A DNA stretch of 64,000 nucleotides from Sphingomonas sp. IBVSS2 (GTDB taxonomy: Bacteria; Pseudomonadota; Alphaproteobacteria; Sphingomonadales; Sphingomonadaceae), in assembly GCF_002127225.1 (NCBI RefSeq), contig NZ_NFUR01000006.1, forward strand, positions 1 to 64,000, given 5' to 3'. The notes under the pieces are model-generated. The model was not told where the DNA came from and did no database searches. It saw only the letters and a list, made by a program, of their open reading frames with translations. This document shows positions 21,083 to 31,913 of the stretch, piece by piece. Each line of letters starts with the position of its first letter. The first letter of the stretch is position 1. The position numbers and the translations under genes were made by a program.

Positions 21083-22506
21083 ATATCCGTTTCCCGCAGG
21101 TCGCGGTGGCCGGCGCGCTCGCGCTGACGACGGGCTGCGCGGCGGGGCCCCGGCACGTCGCTCCCGTCGCGCCGCCGCCCGCGCAGGGGGCATTCCTGGG
21201 CGCTTCGGAGGCGGGGATCGCCTCGGCCCCGGTGCCCGACGACTGGTGGCGGCTGTTCGACGACCCGGCACTCGATGCGCATGTCGGGCGGGCGCTGGCC
21301 GCCAATGCCGATATCCGGGTGGCACTCGGCAATCTCGAAACGGCCCGCGCCGCGGTGCGCGGCGCCTGGGCGGCGCAGCTTCCGAACACCATGCTCGAAA
21401 GCGGCGCAGGCCCCAGCCCGGCGCAACGGCAACCGAGCACCGGCGCCGTGCCGAAATCGAGCTACGACCTCGCCGCGACCATTGCCTATGAAGTCGATCT
21501 GTTCGGCCGGCTGCGTGCGACCGCCGAGGCCGCCCGGGCCGATCTTCAGGCCAGCGAAGCCGCGCGCGACACGGTGCGCGTCGCCGTCGCTGCCGATACC
21601 GCTTCCGCCTATGCGGCGGCATGCGGCGCCGTTGCGGGGAAGCGGATCGCCGAGGCGCAGCTTGCGGCGCAACAAAAGGGTTACGACCTGATTGCCCGCC
21701 AGCTCGACGCAGGCGAAGCCTCCCCCTTCGAACTCGCCCAGTCGAAGACCCTGGTCGAGCGCACCCGCGCCGCATTGCCGGCATTCGACGCGGACCGCGC
21801 GCGCGCCCTGTTCCAGCTCGCCACGCTCGAGGGATTGCCGCCGAAGGAGGCGGCACATCTGGCGCTGCCCTGCACGGCTGCACCGACTGCGCGCCAGGCC
21901 CTGCCGGTGGGCGATGGCAACGCCCTGCTGGCCCGGCGGCCGGACATTCGCGAGGCCGAACGCAAGCTCGCGGCGGCCGCCGCGCGGATCGGCGTCGCCA
22001 CCGCCGATCTCTACCCGCGGTTCCAGCTGGGCGGATCGGCCGGCCTGCTCGGCGGCGATTTCACCGGCTTCCTCACTCCGCTGATCAACTGGGCCTTCCC
22101 CAACCAGAGCGCCGCGCGCGCCAGGATCGCCGCGGCCAGGGGAGCGCAGGAAGCTGCCCTGGCCGGCTGGGACGTCGCGGTGCTGCGCGCGCTGCGCGAA
22201 GTCGAGACCGCACTTGCCGACTATCAGGCGGAACAGCGCCGCAACGCCGATCTGCACGGCGCACTCGCGGAAGCCATCAAGGTCGTGACGCGCGCCGGAG
22301 CGCGCTTCCGCCTGGGCGCCGACAGCTATCTGCAGGTCGTCGACGCCGAGCGCACGCGCAACGACACCGAGGCCCTGCTGATCGCGTCCGACCTCAGGAT
22401 CGCCCTGACCCAGGTCGCACTGTTCCGGGCGCTCGGCGGAGGGTGGGCTTCACAGCCCGATACGCCATCCACTACGGGGGAAGCGCTTCCCGTCGGCAGC
22501 AGATAG
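21079..22506 (+). CDS. outer-membrane efflux factor, NodT/OMF lipoprotein
   Basis: This 475-residue TolC-like factor starts at ATG 21079, which overlaps the pump stop as ATGA. The signal peptide ends in the lipobox TTGCAAG, so Cys is lipidated. It shows the OMF double-repeat pattern: [38 protein letters not shown] in the first half, and [41 protein letters not shown] in the second. It completes the tripartite pump as the exit duct. No ambiguity about family; the cargo is set by the pump. Confidence 0.93.
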   Translation: MNIRFPQVAVAGALALTTGCAAGPRHVAPVAPPPAQGAFLGASEAGIASAPVPDDWWRLFDDPALDAHVGRALAANADIRVALGNLETARAAVRGAWAAQLPNTMLESGAGPSPAQRQPSTGAVPKSSYDLAATIAYEVDLFGRLRATAEAARADLQASEAARDTVRVAVAADTASAYAAACGAVAGKRIAEAQLAAQQKGYDLIARQLDAGEASPFELAQSKTLVERTRAALPAFDADRARALFQLATLEGLPPKEAAHLALPCTAAPTARQALPVGDGNALLARRPDIREAERKLAAAAARIGVATADLYPRFQLGGSAGLLGGDFTGFLTPLINWAFPNQSAARARIAAARGAQEAALAGWDVAVLRALREVETALADYQAEQRRNADLHGALAEAIKVVTRAGARFRLGADSYLQVVDAERTRNDTEALLIASDLRIALTQVALFRALGGGWASQPDTPSTTGEALPVGSR

Positions 22507-22520
22507 AGACGCACGTCGCC

Positions 22521-23201
22521 ATGAAGATCCTGATCGCCGAAGACGACCGCGAAACCGCCGAGTATCTCGCCAAGGGGCTGACGGAATCCGGCATGAACGT
22601 CACCGTCGCCGCGAACGGCCCCGATGCGCTGTTCCACGCGACGCAGCAGCAGTTCGACGCGATCGTCCTCGACCGGATGCTGCCGGTGATCGACGGACTC
22701 GCGGTTCTCCGGATGATCCGGGCCGGCGGGATCGCCACGCCGGTCCTGCTCCTCACCGCGATGGCGAAGATCGCGGACCGGGTCGAAGGGCTGGAGAGCG
22801 GCGCCGACGACTATCTGGTCAAGCCGTTCGCCTTTTCCGAACTGCGCGCCCGGCTCAACGTGCTGATCCGCCGCCCCGCGACTTCCGCCATGCCGGCCGA
22901 AACCGTGCTGCGGGTCCGCGACATCGAGCTGGACCTGCGGCGGCGGCGCGTGACGCGCGGCGGAAGCCCGATCGATCTCCAGCCGCGCGAAGTGCTGATG
23001 TTGGAGGAGCTGATGCGCAATTCGGACCGGGTGATGACCAAGACGATGCTGCTCGAGCGAGTCTGGGAGTTCGATTTCGATCCGCGCACCAACATCGTCG
23101 AGACGCATATCAGCCGGTTGCGCGCGAAGCTCAACGCCGGCTTCGATAGCGATGCGATCCTCACCGTGCGGGGCGCCGGCTACACGATCCGCACCGAATG
23201 A
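22521..23201 (+). CDS. OmpR-family response regulator
   Basis: This 226-residue regulator has an N-terminal receiver (KILIAEDDRETAEYL, phosphoacceptor Asp in IVLDRMLPVIDG, Lys in DDYLVKPF). A C-terminal winged helix contains LDLRRRRVTRGGSPIDLQPREVLMLEEL and ETHISRLRAKL...VRGAGYTIR. The start is ATG 22521, 15 bases after the pump outer factor, so the system controls the efflux genes it follows. It overlaps the sensor kinase as ATGA at 23198. In such cassettes the regulator normally activates the upstream pump in response to its substrate. Confidence 0.93.
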   Translation: MKILIAEDDRETAEYLAKGLTESGMNVTVAANGPDALFHATQQQFDAIVLDRMLPVIDGLAVLRMIRAGGIATPVLLLTAMAKIADRVEGLESGADDYLVKPFAFSELRARLNVLIRRPATSAMPAETVLRVRDIELDLRRRRVTRGGSPIDLQPREVLMLEELMRNSDRVMTKTMLLERVWEFDFDPRTNIVETHISRLRAKLNAGFDSDAILTVRGAGYTIRTE

Positions 23202-24544
23202 AACCGCATCTGCCCCGCTCCACCTTCGGGCTCGCCGCGCTCGCCAGCCTCGCGCTCGCCATCGCCACCATCCTGCTCGGCGGGATCGTCTATTTCGTGT
23301 CGCACGAGGCGCTGGAACAGCAGCTCGACCATCGCATCGCCGCCGAGACCAGCAGCCTGAAGACGGTCGCCGAACAGGACGGGATCGCCGCGCTCGCCAT
23401 AGCCATCGCGCGGCGCGAGGACGGCCACAACACCAACGGGCTGGGCTATATGCTCTTCGCCGGTTCCGGCACCAAGGTGGCGGGCAAGTTCGACGCTGCC
23501 CTGCCGCGCCCGGGCTGGCACGAACTGCTGCCGTTCCATGATGCCCGCGAGGGCGCGAACGTGGCCCAGGCCCTGGCGACGCCGCTGCAGGGCGGACATG
23601 TGCTGGTGGTGGCGGCGGATCGCACGCCGATCGACGAGATCGACCGCTCCATCCTCATGATCTTCTCCGCGGCATTCGGCGCGATGCTGCTGTTCGGCAT
23701 GATCTGCGCCTGGGGGCTCGGCTTCGTGGTCCGGCAACGCCTGGGGCGCATCCACGCGACGGCGGAAGCGATCATCGACGGCGATCTGAGCCGCCGCGTC
23801 GACCGCGACGACGTGCCGAACGAGTTCGACAGGCTGGCCGAAACGCTCAACCGCATGCTGGATCGCATCGGATCGCTGCTCGACAATCTGCAGCAGGTCA
23901 CCACCGACATCGCGCATGACCTGCGGACGCCGCTGGCGCGCCAGAAACAGATACTGGAAACGGCGCTCGAGACCGATCTCGATGCCGATGGCTATCGCGA
24001 AGCCATCCGCCGCGCCGCGGATTCGAGCGAGGAGATATTGGACATCTTCACGGCGATGCTGCGGATTTCGGAAGTGGAGACCTATCGGGTCCGCGAATCG
24101 TTCAGGCCGGTCGACCTGTCGGAAGTGGCGGAGCGCGTCGCGGACGCCTTTCGCGCGAGCGCGGAGGCGACCGGCCACGAAATCGCTCTCGATGCCGATG
24201 CGGAGGCGATGATCGCGGGCGACCGGCACCTGCTCGCGCAGATGTGCGCGAACCTGGTCGAGAACGCGCTGCGGCATACGCCTTCCGGAACGCGGATCGC
24301 GATCCGCGTGCAGCGGCAGGCAGATGCCGTACGCCTGGTCGTTGCCGACACGGGACCAGGCATCCCGCCTGCGGAGCGCACGCGCGTCCTCCAGCGCTTC
24401 GTCCGGCTGGAGCGCAGCCGGTCGACACCCGGGCACGGCCTGGGACTCAGCCTGGCGACGGCCATTGCCCGCGCGCATTTCGCGACGATGGAGTTGTCCG
24501 ACGCGGCCCCCGGCCTGCGGATTGTCCTCCGCTTCGGCGGCTGA
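23198..24544 (+). CDS. sensor histidine kinase
   Basis: This 448-residue kinase has TM1 at about residues 13-36 (ALASLALAIATILLGGIVYFV), a periplasmic sensor of about 120 residues, and TM2 at about 153-176. A HAMP linker (LGRIHATAEAIIDGDLSRRV) leads to HisKA with the phosphorylated His in DIAHDLRTPLARQ. The HATPase has the N box CANLVENALRHTP, G1 ADTGPGIPP and G2 GHGLGLSLATAIA. It pairs with the regulator just upstream. The sensor has few Cys, Met or His residues, so direct metal sensing is not obvious. A strong hairpin follows the stop. Confidence 0.93.
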   Translation: MKPHLPRSTFGLAALASLALAIATILLGGIVYFVSHEALEQQLDHRIAAETSSLKTVAEQDGIAALAIAIARREDGHNTNGLGYMLFAGSGTKVAGKFDAALPRPGWHELLPFHDAREGANVAQALATPLQGGHVLVVAADRTPIDEIDRSILMIFSAAFGAMLLFGMICAWGLGFVVRQRLGRIHATAEAIIDGDLSRRVDRDDVPNEFDRLAETLNRMLDRIGSLLDNLQQVTTDIAHDLRTPLARQKQILETALETDLDADGYREAIRRAADSSEEILDIFTAMLRISEVETYRVRESFRPVDLSEVAERVADAFRASAEATGHEIALDADAEAMIAGDRHLLAQMCANLVENALRHTPSGTRIAIRVQRQADAVRLVVADTGPGIPPAERTRVLQRFVRLERSRSTPGHGLGLSLATAIARAHFATMELSDAAPGLRIVLRFGG

Positions 24545-24561
24545 CGGCCCGATCGGGAGAA

Positions 24562-24588
24562 GCGGCGGCCCCTTGGCGGGGCCGCCGC
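24562..24588. terminator. strong hairpin between convergent genes
   Basis: A perfect 11-base GC-rich stem (24562-24572 with 24578-24588) and 5-base loop (TTGGC) lies in the 52-base gap between the kinase stop and the convergent membrane-protein gene. The position fits a bidirectional terminator. No T-run follows on either strand, so the mechanism is uncertain. Confidence 0.55.
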
Positions 24589-24596
24589 ACCTTGCC

Positions 24597-25379
24597 TCAG
24601 GCGAAGATCGCCTCGAGATCGGAAGGCGCGATGCCGTCCTTGAGCTGGCGCAACTCGACATAGATGCTTGCCTGCACCGCCACCATGACCATGCTGCCGA
24701 TCGCCCCCACGGCGGCGCCGACGAACGCGGTCAGGAAGGCATTGCCGGTCGCGATCATCGCCGCGGTGAGGAAGCTCACCGGGATGCTGAGCACCCAGAG
24801 CAGGACGAGGACGATCAGCATCGTCAGGAAGATGCGCCAGCGCGCACCGCTGGTCAGCGCGGCGCTGCGGCTGAAGGCCTCGAAGATTCCCACCTTCTCC
24901 TGGACATAGGCCGGCGTGACCACCGCCCAGACCAGCCAGAGGATGACGCCCGGCACGATCAGCAGCAGCATGCCGATGCCGACGCCGATGCCTGCGAGCA
25001 GGCCGATCGCGATCATCGGCAGGATCATGCTGATCCCCACTGCGAGAAGCGCACCGAACTGCGGCGTCTCGCCCGAGAGGTGCATCACCGTTGCGCGGGT
25101 GAGCGCGGCCTGGAGGATCGCCCCGGTGACGATCGAGACCAGCCAGGTGAGGCTCGCCATGCCCCAATAGGCGCCGCTGGCGAAGATCGCGGCGTCCGCC
25201 GCACCAGCGTGCAGGTTGAAATTGCTCGCCTGCCAATATCCCAGCACGAATTGCGGCGTGCCTGCCAGCACCAGCGCAAGTCCGCAGAATAGCAGGAAAT
25301 TCGACCCGATCGTTTCGAACGCGCGCGAAATGACCGCGCCGATTTCGTAGCGCGCTCCACCAAGATCCGCTTCAGCCAT
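24597..25379 (-). CDS. polytopic membrane protein next to the MoxR operon
   Basis: This 260-residue protein has about six membrane segments (FLLFCGLALVLAGTPQFVLGY, ILPMIAIGLLAGIGVGIGMLLLIVPGVILWL, IFLTMLIVLVLLWVLSIPVSF and others). The glycine-rich central pair resembles the membrane domains of YciC/DUF975- or glycerophosphodiesterase-type proteins. I place the start at ATG 25379 because a GAGGGG ribosome site lies just upstream; the frame is open further. It is divergent from the MoxR operon with about 130 bases between, so coregulation is likely. Function unknown. Confidence 0.75.
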   Translation of the reverse strand: MAEADLGGARYEIGAVISRAFETIGSNFLLFCGLALVLAGTPQFVLGYWQASNFNLHAGAADAAIFASGAYWGMASLTWLVSIVTGAILQAALTRATVMHLSGETPQFGALLAVGISMILPMIAIGLLAGIGVGIGMLLLIVPGVILWLVWAVVTPAYVQEKVGIFEAFSRSAALTSGARWRIFLTMLIVLVLLWVLSIPVSFLTAAMIATGNAFLTAFVGAAVGAIGSMVMVAVQASIYVELRQLKDGIAPSDLEAIFA

Positions 25380-25510
25380 GATTTCCCCTCTTTCATCGAA
25401 GTGCAATCGACGCTGAAGAAAAACTGAACAAAAACGGGTGCAAAGTCCAGTCTTGCCGGGTTTCCCGCGGCGAGCTGTTCCGGTAGCAAGGGGCGCGTGG
25501 GGGATTCGAC

Positions 25511-26128
25511 GTGACCGTACAGGGATCGACTGCACAGTCCGTCGCCAGGGCGCACGAGGCCTTGCGCGCACGCTCCGACATCCAGTTCGAGATGAGCACG
25601 GCCAAGCCGCCCGAGATTCCGCCCTGGATGCGCTGGCTGGCAAGGCAGCTCGACGGGGTTGCGCCCTATATGGGCTGGATCCTCCTGGCCTGTGTGGTGA
25701 TCGGCGCGGCGATCATTCTCTATCTCGTCGTCAGTTCGCTGATCCGCGCCCGGCCCTCGGGCGATGCCGAGGCCACGGCGACACAGGATGTCGCGGCCTG
25801 GCGCCCGAGCGAGAAGGCCGCGCGCGCGCTGCTCGCCGATGCCGAGGCGCTGGCGGCCCAGGGGCGTTACGAGGAAGCCGTGCACCTGCTGCTCCAGCGC
25901 AGCCTGGAGGACATTCAGCGCCATCGCCCGCGCCTGCTCCGCCCCGCCCTCACCAGCCGCGAGATCGCGGGATCCGAATGGATGCCCGGCATCGTCCGCC
26001 GCGCCTTCGCCGCGATGGCCACGCCGGTGGAGCGCAGCCTGTTCGGCGGCCACAGCCTGGCCCGGACGGACTGGGAGGAAGCGCGCGCCGCCTATGGCGA
26101 TTTCGCGCTGCCGGGGGCATGGCGATGA
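25511..26128 (+). CDS. DUF4129-type membrane protein, MoxR operon
   Basis: This 205-residue protein has one transmembrane segment at about residues 55-78 (MGWILLACVVIGAAIILYLVVSSL). A cytoplasmic C-terminal helical domain has EALAAQGRYEEAVHLLLQRSLEDI and LTSREIAG, the pattern of DUF4129. These proteins accompany MoxR ATPases and DUF58 proteins in envelope-related operons. Start is GTG 25511. The stop overlaps the next start as ATGA at 26125. Precise role is unknown. Confidence 0.8.
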   Translation: MTVQGSTAQSVARAHEALRARSDIQFEMSTAKPPEIPPWMRWLARQLDGVAPYMGWILLACVVIGAAIILYLVVSSLIRARPSGDAEATATQDVAAWRPSEKAARALLADAEALAAQGRYEEAVHLLLQRSLEDIQRHRPRLLRPALTSREIAGSEWMPGIVRRAFAAMATPVERSLFGGHSLARTDWEEARAAYGDFALPGAWR

Positions 26129-27259
26129 GCGGCGAAGGCACCGCCACGCCCTTCACGCTGCGCACCGTCCTGGTGCTCGTGCTGCTCGGCGTGGTCGGCT
26201 TCGTCGCCTTCCTGCTGCTCACCGCCTATGCCGACGACCTGCAACCCGCGCAGCGCCCGGGCAACCATGCGCTCGCCACTTCGGCGGTGGGCTTTGCCGG
26301 CGCGGCGGACCTGGTGCGGCGCGTCCATGGCACGGTGAAGATGGTCCGCCGCGACGGCGAGCTCGACACCAGCGACATATTGGTGGTGACGCTGGAGCCG
26401 ACGACCAGTCCCGACACGGTGAAGCGGATCATCGATCGCCGCGCTTCGCAGCCGACGATCCTGGTCTTGCCCAAATGGCTGACCATGCCCCGGCCCGACA
26501 AGCCGGCCTGGGTGCGGTCGTTCGGCAGCCTCCCGCCTCGCGAGGCCTCGCGGCAGATCGCCCAGGTCACCCAGGCCCAGGTGCAGGAGAATGCAGAGGG
26601 CCTCAGGACCATCTCGGGCGAAGCGCTCGAGCCGGTGATCGGCGACGGGCATGGCGGCGCCCTGGTCGCCACGCTGAAGAACCAGCCGACGCTGATCGTC
26701 GCCGATCCCGACCTGCTCGACAATCAGGGCCTCAAGACGCTGGCGGGCGCCGAGCGGGCGATGCAGCTGCTCGACTGGTTCGACGATGGCGATCGCGGCA
26801 TCGCCTTCGATCTCACCCTCCACGGCTTCGGGAGCAACCCCAACCTGCTCAAGCTCGCGTTCGAGCCGCCCTTCCTGCCGCTCACTCTGTGCCTGCTGAT
26901 CGCGGCGTTGCTCGCCGGCTGGCACGCGATGCTGCGCTTCGGCCCCGCCCAGCCCGAGGCGCGCGGCGTCGCCTTCGGCAAGCGGGCGATCGCGGAGAAT
27001 GGCGCGGCGCTGCTGCGGCTTGCCGGGCGGCGGCACCGCACCGGCGACCGCTATGCCGCGCTGATCCGCGATGCGGCGGCCAGCGCCACCGCCGCCCCCG
27101 CCAACCTGCCGCCCGATGCGCTCGACAAGTATCTCGACCGGCTCGACGAACAGGGCGAGCCCTTCACTGCCCTCGCCTCCCGCGCGGGCCATGCCCAGGA
27201 CACGCGGGCGCTGCTCGTTGCCGCCCGCGCCCTCTATCAATGGAAAAGGACCGTCACGC

Positions 27260-27270
<11 letters not shown>
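26125..27270 (+). CDS. DUF4350-type membrane protein, MoxR operon
   Basis: This 381-residue protein has TM1 at the N terminus ([22 protein letters not shown]). A soluble GATase-like domain follows ([38 protein letters not shown]). TM2 is near residue 255 ([21 protein letters not shown]), with a cytoplasmic tail after it. That is the DUF4350 layout. I prefer ATG 26125 (ATGA coupling, GGGGG 7 bases upstream) over ATG 26119. The end overlaps the MoxR start by 11 bases. Probably an accessory factor in the same envelope complex. Confidence 0.8.
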
Positions 27271-28212
<942 letters not shown>

Positions 28213-28216
<4 letters not shown>

Positions 28217-29505
28217 TCCGACCCAGCATCCGCTGCGTGCTGCTGACGGCGGCGGGCGCGCCGCTGGCGCTGCTCGTCGGCATATTCGCGCCGCAGCTCT
28301 GGTTCGCCGGGCTGATATGGGTGCCGATGATGCTCGCCTTCGCCGCGATCGACGCGCTGCTGGCGCCGCGCGCGCCGGTGCTGAAGGCATCGTGCCCGGG
28401 CACGATCGAGATCGGCGCGCCGCTGATCGTCGAGATCATGGTGGCCGGCCGGCCGATCGACGGGCTGGAGCTGGCGGTGGCGACGGGGCCCAGGCTGGCG
28501 CCGCGCGCCGAGGGGCGCATCCGGCTGGCGCGCGGCGAGAACCATGCCGCGATCGCCTTCCTCCCCGTACGGCGCGGCACCGACAAGGTGGAAGCGCTGT
28601 GGAGCCGCTGGACCGGTCCGTTCGGGCTGTCGTGGCGCCAGCGCGTGGAGAAGCTCGACCGGCTGGTGGTGATCACGCCGGACATCCGCCCCGTGCGCAA
28701 CTCGGCCCATCTGCTGCTGCGCGACGCGCAGATGGGCGAGATGGCGCGTGTCGATCGCGGCGAAGGCAGCGAGTTCGAAGCACTCACCGAATGGCGATCG
28801 GGCATGGAGCGCCGCACGATCGACTGGAACCACAGCGCCCGCCACCTTCAGCTGCTCGCTCGCGAGAACCGGATCGAGCGCAACAACCAGATCGTCTTCG
28901 CGATCGATACCGGCCGGGTGATGTGCGAGCCGGTCGACGGCCTGCCGCGCGTCGACCGGGCGATCACCGCGGCGCTGCTCGGCGCCTATGCCGCCTTGAA
29001 GCTCGGGGACCGGGTGGCGCTGTTCGGCTTCGATTCGCAGCCCCGGGTCGCCTCGGGTGCGGTATCGGGCACCCGCGCCTTTCCGCTGATGCAGCGGCTC
29101 GCCGGACAGCTCGACTACAGCACGGCCGAGACCAACTATACGCTCGGGCTCGCCACGCTGGCGGGCGACCTCACCCGGCGCTCGCTGGTGGTGATCTTCA
29201 CCGAGTTCACCGATCCCACCGGCGCCGAGCTGATGCTGCACGCCGCCGTGAACCTGTTGCGCGGGCACCTGGTGCTGTTCGTGATCCTGGCCGATGCGGA
29301 ACTGGAGGCGCTGGCGGCGGCCGAACCGATGGCGATCGACGACGTCTCGCGCGCGGTGATCGCCGCGTCGATGCTGCGCGAGCGCCGGATCGTCCAGGCG
29401 CGGCTCCGCCATGCCGGCATCCACGTGCTGGAAGCGCGGCACGATCAGGTGGGGCCGGCACTCGTCCGCCAATATTTCGATTTCAAGCGGAGGAACCTGC
29501 TGTGA
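28213..29505 (+). CDS. DUF58 VWA-like protein
   Basis: This 430-residue protein has two N-terminal hydrophobic segments ([25 protein letters not shown] and [14 protein letters not shown]). The DUF58 core has [26 protein letters not shown], followed by a VWA-like fold ([11 protein letters not shown]). The MIDAS pattern is degenerate (DTGRV, where DxSxS is typical). It is the usual MoxR partner. The start is TTG 28213, forming TTGA overlap with the MoxR stop, and the stop overlaps the next GTG start. Function in envelope integrity is inferred from family and context. Confidence 0.9.
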
Positions 29506-30521
29506 GCGGCGGCGCATCGTCCCAGTTCGCCAGCGCCCGTTTCCGCGAGGCCCGCACGCTGGACTGGCTGGAACTGGAGCAGCGCATCCTCCAGATCGAG
29601 CGCGGCCGTGCCGGATCGCTTTCGGACGAGGATCTGTTCGAGCTGCCGGTGCTCTATCGCGCCGCGCTCTCCTCGCTCTCGGTGGCGCGCGAGACCTCGC
29701 TCGACGCCGATCTGGTCGCCTATCTCGAGGCGCTGTGCGCGCGGTCCTATTTCGTGCTCTACGGCGTCCAGCCTCCCCTTCGCCGGCGCATCGCGGCATT
29801 CTTCGGGACGAGCTGGCCGCTGGCGCTGCGCAGCCTGGCGCGCGAGACGGTGATCGCGGTGCTGATGATGCTGCTCGGCGGCATCGCCGCCTATTGCCTC
29901 GTCGCCAGCGATCCGAGCTGGTATCATTCGATCGTGCCCGAAGGACTGGCCGGCGGACGCGGGCCGCAATCGAGCGCGGCGGAACTGCGCCAGGGCCTCT
30001 ATGACGGCGGCGGCGACGGCAGCAACATGCTCGGCGCCTTCGCCACCTATCTGTTCACCCACAATGCCCAGATCGCGCTGATGTGCTTCGCGCTGGGCTT
30101 CGCGTTCGGCGTGCCGACATTGCTGCTGCTGGTCTACAATGGCTGCATCATCGGCGCCTTCCTCGCGGTGTTCGTCTCCAAGGGGCTCGGCCTGCCGCTG
30201 GCCGCATGGCTGACGATCCACGGCACCACCGAATTGTTCGCCATCGCCATTGCCGGCGCGGCCGGGCTGCGCGTGGGCATGGCGCTGGCCTTTCCCGGCA
30301 CGCTCTCGCGCACCGCCGCCACCGCCAGAGCCGGGCGCACCGCCGCCTTCGCCATGATCGGCGTGGTGCTGATGCTCGCCGTGGCCGGGCTGCTCGAGGG
30401 CGTGGGGCGGCAAACGATCACTTCGGACCTGTTCCGCGTGGCGATCGGCGGGGCCGCGCTGCTCGGCTGGCTGCTCTATTTCTACGTGATGCCGGTGCGC
30501 GGCGGAGACTTGGATGGCTGA
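29502..30521 (+). CDS. stage II sporulation protein M-like membrane protein
   Basis: This 339-residue protein has an N-terminal helical segment (REARTLDWLELEQRILQIERGRAGSLSDEDLFELPVLYR). SpoIIM-type membrane segments follow: ALMCFALGFAFGVPTLLLLVYNGCIIGAFLAVF, and LAAWLTIHGTTELFAIAIAGAAGLRVG with the conserved HGTTEL motif. The organism is unlikely to sporulate; this branch is commonly found next to RDD, MoxR and DUF58 genes. Start is GTG 29502 with GGAGG upstream, overlapping the DUF58 stop. It overlaps the RDD gene by 8 bases. Confidence 0.88.
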   Translation: MSGGASSQFASARFREARTLDWLELEQRILQIERGRAGSLSDEDLFELPVLYRAALSSLSVARETSLDADLVAYLEALCARSYFVLYGVQPPLRRRIAAFFGTSWPLALRSLARETVIAVLMMLLGGIAAYCLVASDPSWYHSIVPEGLAGGRGPQSSAAELRQGLYDGGGDGSNMLGAFATYLFTHNAQIALMCFALGFAFGVPTLLLLVYNGCIIGAFLAVFVSKGLGLPLAAWLTIHGTTELFAIAIAGAAGLRVGMALAFPGTLSRTAATARAGRTAAFAMIGVVLMLAVAGLLEGVGRQTITSDLFRVAIGGAALLGWLLYFYVMPVRGGDLDG

Positions 30522-31398
30522 GGCACGCGCGACGCAAGGCTCGGGCCGCGAGCGCGGCACCGACCGCCGCACCTTCGTCACGCCCGAAGGGGTGGACCTG
30601 AAGCTCGACATCGCCACCATCGGCGAGCGAGCGGGCGCCTTCATGCTCGACCTGGCGGTGATCGTCCTCACGCTGGTGGTGCTCACCATCGTCCTGCTGC
30701 TGGTGCTGGCGGGCACCGGAAAGGCGCTGGCGCAGATCCTGCTGATGATCTGGCTGCTGGGCTTCTTCGCGCTGCGCAACGGATATTTCGCGATCTTCGA
30801 GCTGGGCCTGCGGGCGGCGACTCCGGGCAAGCGGCTGATGCGGCTGCGCGTGGTGGCGCGCGACGGATCGCGGCTGCGCGGGCACCAGGTGGTGGCGCGC
30901 AACGCCATGCGCGAGCTGGAGCTGTTCCTGCCCCTGTCCTTCCTGGCCTATCAGAGCTCCGCCGGGATGGCGACGTTCGCCACCGGCCTGTTCGGGCTGC
31001 TCTGGACCGGCATCTTCCTGCTCTTTCCCTTCTTCAACCGCGACCGGCTGCGCGTGGGCGACCTGATCGCCGGCACCTGGGTGGTGCGATTGCCGCGCCG
31101 GAGCCTGAACCACAGCGTCGCGTCGCGCGCCGAGCCCGAACAGGCCCGCTACACCTTCACCGACGCGCAATTGAACGTCTATGGCGAGTTCGAGCTGCAG
31201 AAGCTGGAGGAAGTGCTGCGGCGGAACGACGAATATTCCATGCTCGTCGTCGCGCGGACCATCCGCGAGCGGCTCGGCATGGCCGGCGTCGAGGGCGACG
31301 AGCATGGGTTCCTCGAAGCCTATTACACCGCGCTATGCCAGCGACTGGAACGCAACATGCTGTTCGGCAAGCGCAAGAAGGACAAATATCAGCGCTAG
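30514..31398 (+). CDS. RDD-family membrane protein
   Basis: This 294-residue protein has an RDD domain of two or more membrane helices (GAFMLDLAVIVLTLVVLTIVLLLVL, ILLMIWLLGFFALRNGYF). The TPGKRLMRLRVVARDG motif and an NRDRLRVGDLIAGTWVV end are typical of RDD proteins. A soluble C-terminal tail of about 90 residues (FELQKLEEVLRRNDEYSML) follows, ending in a basic KRKKDKYQR. Last gene of the MoxR operon; its stop is shared on a CTAG palindrome with the convergent VOC gene. Transport or anchoring role is unknown. Confidence 0.88.
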   Translation: MAEARATQGSGRERGTDRRTFVTPEGVDLKLDIATIGERAGAFMLDLAVIVLTLVVLTIVLLLVLAGTGKALAQILLMIWLLGFFALRNGYFAIFELGLRAATPGKRLMRLRVVARDGSRLRGHQVVARNAMRELELFLPLSFLAYQSSAGMATFATGLFGLLWTGIFLLFPFFNRDRLRVGDLIAGTWVVRLPRRSLNHSVASRAEPEQARYTFTDAQLNVYGEFELQKLEEVLRRNDEYSMLVVARTIRERLGMAGVEGDEHGFLEAYYTALCQRLERNMLFGKRKKDKYQR

Positions 31399-31814
31399 GG
31401 GGCGAATAGCCGGCCGATGTCGCGGAATGCCTTGAATTCCAGCGCGTTGCCGGCGGGATCGAAGAAGAACATCGTCGCCTGCTCGCCAGGCTTCCCCGGG
31501 AAGCGGACGTGCGGCGCGATCGCGAACTCGGTGCCCGCGGCGCGCAACCGCCCGGCGAGCGCCTCCCATTCCTCCCAGTCGAGCACCAGCCCGAAATGCG
31601 GCACGGGCACCGCGTCGCCGTCCACGGCGCTCCGCGTCTTCACGCCCGCTCCCTCCGCCTTGTGGACGACCAGCTGGTGGCCGCGGAAATCGAAATCGAT
31701 CCAGTGGCCTGGATCCTCGCGCCCCTGCGGGCAGCCGAGCGTGCCGCCATAAAAGGCGCGCGCCGCCTCGATATCGTCGACGGGAATGGCGAGATGGAAG
31801 AGCGGCACGGTCAT
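31395..31814 (-). CDS. VOC-family glyoxalase/dioxygenase-like protein
   Basis: This 139-residue single-domain member of the vicinal-oxygen-chelate superfamily starts FHLAIPVDDIEAARAFYGGTLGC. Its second metal ligand region is HFGLVLDWEEWEALAGRL, and it ends FFFDPAGNALEFKAF with the conserved Glu. It may handle a small electrophile or act in resistance; the substrate is unknown. ATG 31814 is chosen as the natural family start. Its stop overlaps the RDD stop by four bases. Confidence 0.85.
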   Translation of the reverse strand: MTVPLFHLAIPVDDIEAARAFYGGTLGCPQGREDPGHWIDFDFRGHQLVVHKAEGAGVKTRSAVDGDAVPVPHFGLVLDWEEWEALAGRLRAAGTEFAIAPHVRFPGKPGEQATMFFFDPAGNALEFKAFRDIGRLFAP

Positions 31815-31913
31815 CCGCGCGAGCATAGGAAAGCCCGCGCACTTGCGGAAGACCGGCGGCGCGGGGGACGGAAACCGGTTTCCATGGCCCGGCCACGGCT
31901 CTATATCAGGCAT

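Noticed and set aside
17633..21883. 1416-codon open frame on the minus strand
   Set aside because: It lies opposite the adaptor, RND pump and outer factor genes; composition is Arg/Asp/His-rich noise.
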